Part shown: piece by piece, positions 6,074 through 7,517 of the stretch
Layout of the letters: every line of letters starts with the position of its first letter
How positions within the stretch are numbered: the first letter of the stretch is position 1
Source of the DNA: AB-629-J13 sp964496365
GTDB lineage: Bacteria; Fidelibacterota; Marinisomatia; Marinisomatales; AB-629-J13
Assembly (NCBI GenBank): GCA_964496365.1
Contig: CAZBZK010000077.1
Coordinates: 1 to 7,517 of the forward strand
Direction: 5' to 3'
Length of the DNA stretch: 7,517 nucleotides
Notes under the pieces: model-generated
Databases searched by the model: none
What the model saw: the letters and a program-made list of their open reading frames with translations, nothing else
Told to the model about the DNA's origin: nothing
Made by a program: the position numbers and the translations under genes

Positions 6074-7517
6074 TTTACCACCATGACCTTTAACCAATGT
6101 TCCTGAAGTTCACCACCCTGAATGAGATTATCTGATAATTTTAAATGTACAAAATACACTCCGTTGGCTACCAAATAACCACCCCTATCTTTCCCATCCC
6201 ATTTGAGTTCACCATCACCCATATTTCCATCATAATTTTTTGATAAAACTTCCTCCATCGCAAAATTAAAAATGGACAAGGTTCCTTTTACAGATGATAG
6301 AGTTCCCGTATGAAATCGAACAAACCCGTCTCCATTCACTCGATTATCAACCGTAGGTGAAAACGGATTTGGATAAGCATAAACCATTTGATTGTTTTGT
6401 TCAACTCTAAAAATATCCCAATTTCCTGAACTGGAATCTTTCAATCGAGCTAATCCATCCGGTGTACCAACCCACATAGTTTGCTGATTAAAATAAGGTC
6501 GGTTATCCGCTAGTGCAGTAAATACTTCATTGGATAAGATTTCCATATTGGAAAATTCTGAATGTTCGCTCATTAAACTGTATTTTGCCCAAATAGGTGG
6601 TTCATCCGGATGATAAATTATAGTCTTCCAAAGTCCATTTTCAGAACTAACCAACACCAAAGAGTCCAAAGAGGTTACATTATAAACTCGTTCTCCTAGC
6701 AAGGTTGTTTTCCAATTGTACCCATCGTCTGTTGTATAACTCATTCCTCTCTGTTCTCCTGGGGTATCTGCATTCATTGTAGCCGCCCAAATCGTTCTAT
6801 TCCCATTCCATTTTTGTACCCCCAATCCCACCACAAAATTTCCAGATAAATTATGACTCTGAAACGAATAATGTGTCCAATCTATACATCCGTTATCCCC
6901 AGTGATACCTCGGTTTATTCCATTTGCAGTCCCAACCCATACCGTATCCCCATAGGTTAAGACAGAAAAAGCCTTATGATTATGATTTCCTCCATCATAA
7001 GGATCTCGTGGATTCAGGAAAAAATCTGAAATAATATTCAAACTATCATCAAAAATGGATTCATCACAGGTGAATAATTCTGTTTGGTTATCTTCGGGCA
7101 AAGGAACCGGTGACCATTTAGCAGTTTCACTTGTGAGAGAATCCACACTAATCCGTCTCAATCCTCCAGCCCAACTTGTGATCCATGCAAATTCAGAGGA
7201 CACTGCCAAGTCATAGGTTATATTATTGTACTGAGTTGTAATTGGAAGCATTTCAAAAAATCCTGAACCAATTGGTTGTAATATTGAAGGTTCCTCTGTT
7301 GACTCTATAGGCTGTGGATGATGAATCCATACATTATGAGAGTCTTTGTAAAATATTCCTGTACCAAAGTCTCCTATATGATCCCCGGAAGCTCCTGAGA
7401 ATAAGAGATGGTCTTCAAGGCTTGCGATTCCTGAAATACCATCATTCATTAATTGGATGTGCCCGTTTTTCATCATCAAAGTATCCAAAGTAAAAATGTG
7501 AAGTGAATCTTCCATAT
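6070..7517 (-). CDS. Secreted beta-propeller protein with FlgD-like Ig / type IX-like C-terminal domain, 5' end beyond window
   Basis: The reading frame is open to the right edge, so the N-terminus and signal peptide are missing; the ATG at 7515 is probably internal. About 481 residues are visible, numbered here from that ATG. Residues 25-365 contain irregular propeller blades of the two-component-regulator or YCF48 kind: FAWITSWAGGLRRI (109-122), TVWVGTANGINR (191-202), TIWAATMNAD followed by SYTTDDGYNWKT (241-270), GLWKT (294-298) and TMWVGTPDGLARL (346-358). Residues 378-475 form a FlgD-like Ig domain beginning VYAYPNPFSP, with FVRFHTG and WDGKDRGGYLVANGVYFVHL (439-458). The last residues, WLKVMVVK, end in a hydrophobic run between lysines, like type A type IX sorting signals. 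The protein is probably exported and displayed on the surface; binding partner or enzyme activity is unknown. Its TGA overlaps the ATG of the PorV-like gene, so the two are translated as a pair. Confidence 0.85.
   Translation of the reverse strand, partial: MEDSLHIFTLDTLMMKNGHIQLMNDGISGIASLEDHLLFSGASGDHIGDFGTGIFYKDSHNVWIHHPQPIESTEEPSILQPIGSGFFEMLPITTQYNNITYDLAVSSEFAWITSWAGGLRRISVDSLTSETAKWSPVPLPEDNQTELFTCDESIFDDSLNIISDFFLNPRDPYDGGNHNHKAFSVLTYGDTVWVGTANGINRGITGDNGCIDWTHYSFQSHNLSGNFVVGLGVQKWNGNRTIWAATMNADTPGEQRGMSYTTDDGYNWKTTLLGERVYNVTSLDSLVLVSSENGLWKTIIYHPDEPPIWAKYSLMSEHSEFSNMEILSNEVFTALADNRPYFNQQTMWVGTPDGLARLKDSSSGNWDIFRVEQNNQMVYAYPNPFSPTVDNRVNGDGFVRFHTGTLSSVKGTLSIFNFAMEEVLSKNYDGNMGDGELKWDGKDRGGYLVANGVYFVHLKLSDNLIQGGELQEHWLKVMVVK

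Noticed and set aside
6074..6097. Eight-codon N-terminal extension of the PorV-like protein from TTG at 6097
   Set aside because: The ATG at 6073 gives a proper signal peptide, has GGTGG upstream and forms a classic ATGA junction; the extension would overlap the propeller gene by 28 bases.
7513..7515. ATG at the right edge as the start of the propeller gene
   Set aside because: The frame is open to the window end, there is no signal peptide after this ATG although the C-terminal domain implies secretion, and the sequence begins in the middle of a beta-strand pattern.
1..7517. Mobile element, CRISPR, tRNA/rRNA or defence island
   Set aside because: No transposase, integrase, direct-repeat array, clover-leaf or defence-type domain was seen on either strand; gene content and packing look like an ordinary chromosomal operon.

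Overview
The window is a dense block of seven protein genes, all on the minus strand, so the biological reading order runs from 7517 down to 1. Two genes run off the window: the one at the right edge lacks its 5' end and the one at the left edge lacks its 3' end. I see no RNA gene, insertion sequence, CRISPR array or phage gene. The DNA is AT-rich by eye. The protein set points to a free-living Gram-negative bacterium of the FCB superphylum. It includes PorV/PorQ-type outer-membrane barrels, a beta-propeller protein with a FlgD-like Ig/type IX-like C-terminal domain, lamin-tail-domain exoproteins, and signal peptides ending in ..SQ or ..GQ. The style of the C-terminal domains (the YPNPFSP motif, paired GWNLI...GYW units) reminds me most of Candidatus Marinimicrobia (SAR406). 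That placement is from memory and is not proven by the sequence.

Layout in transcription order. (1) 7517-6070, C-terminal part of a secreted beta-propeller protein with a sorting-like C-terminus. (2) 6073-5126, PorV/PorQ-family outer-membrane protein, whose ATG overlaps the stop of gene 1 (ATGA). (3) 5126-4260, a second, more divergent barrel of the same kind, starting at a TAATG junction. (4) 4251-3466, a membrane-anchored divergent polysaccharide deacetylase (YibQ/DUF610 family). (5) 3452-2472, type II (Rhizobium etli ReAV-like) L-asparaginase with a TTG start and a strong GAGG ribosome site. (6) 2488-608, a large secreted endonuclease/exonuclease/phosphatase (EEP) fused to a lamin-tail domain and two GWNLI/GYW units, with a GTG start lying inside gene 5. 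(7) After a 128-base gap, 479-1, a second secreted lamin-tail-domain protein, cut by the window edge.

Genes 1-6 are packed with overlaps or gaps of 8-13 bases and almost certainly form one transcript. Four or five of the products act in or beyond the envelope. A plausible but inferred theme is export and surface display (the PorV/PorQ pair plus a type IX-like cargo), together with envelope carbohydrate trimming and extracellular nucleic acid or phosphoester use. The asparaginase has no visible signal peptide and looks like a cytoplasmic passenger. The 128-base gap before gene 7 is the only real intergenic space. It holds a perfect 8-base inverted repeat and may carry a separate promoter. Nothing here is clearly a new defence or mobile system; the most distinctive items are the three-part EEP/lamin-tail/GWNLI protein and the divergent second barrel.
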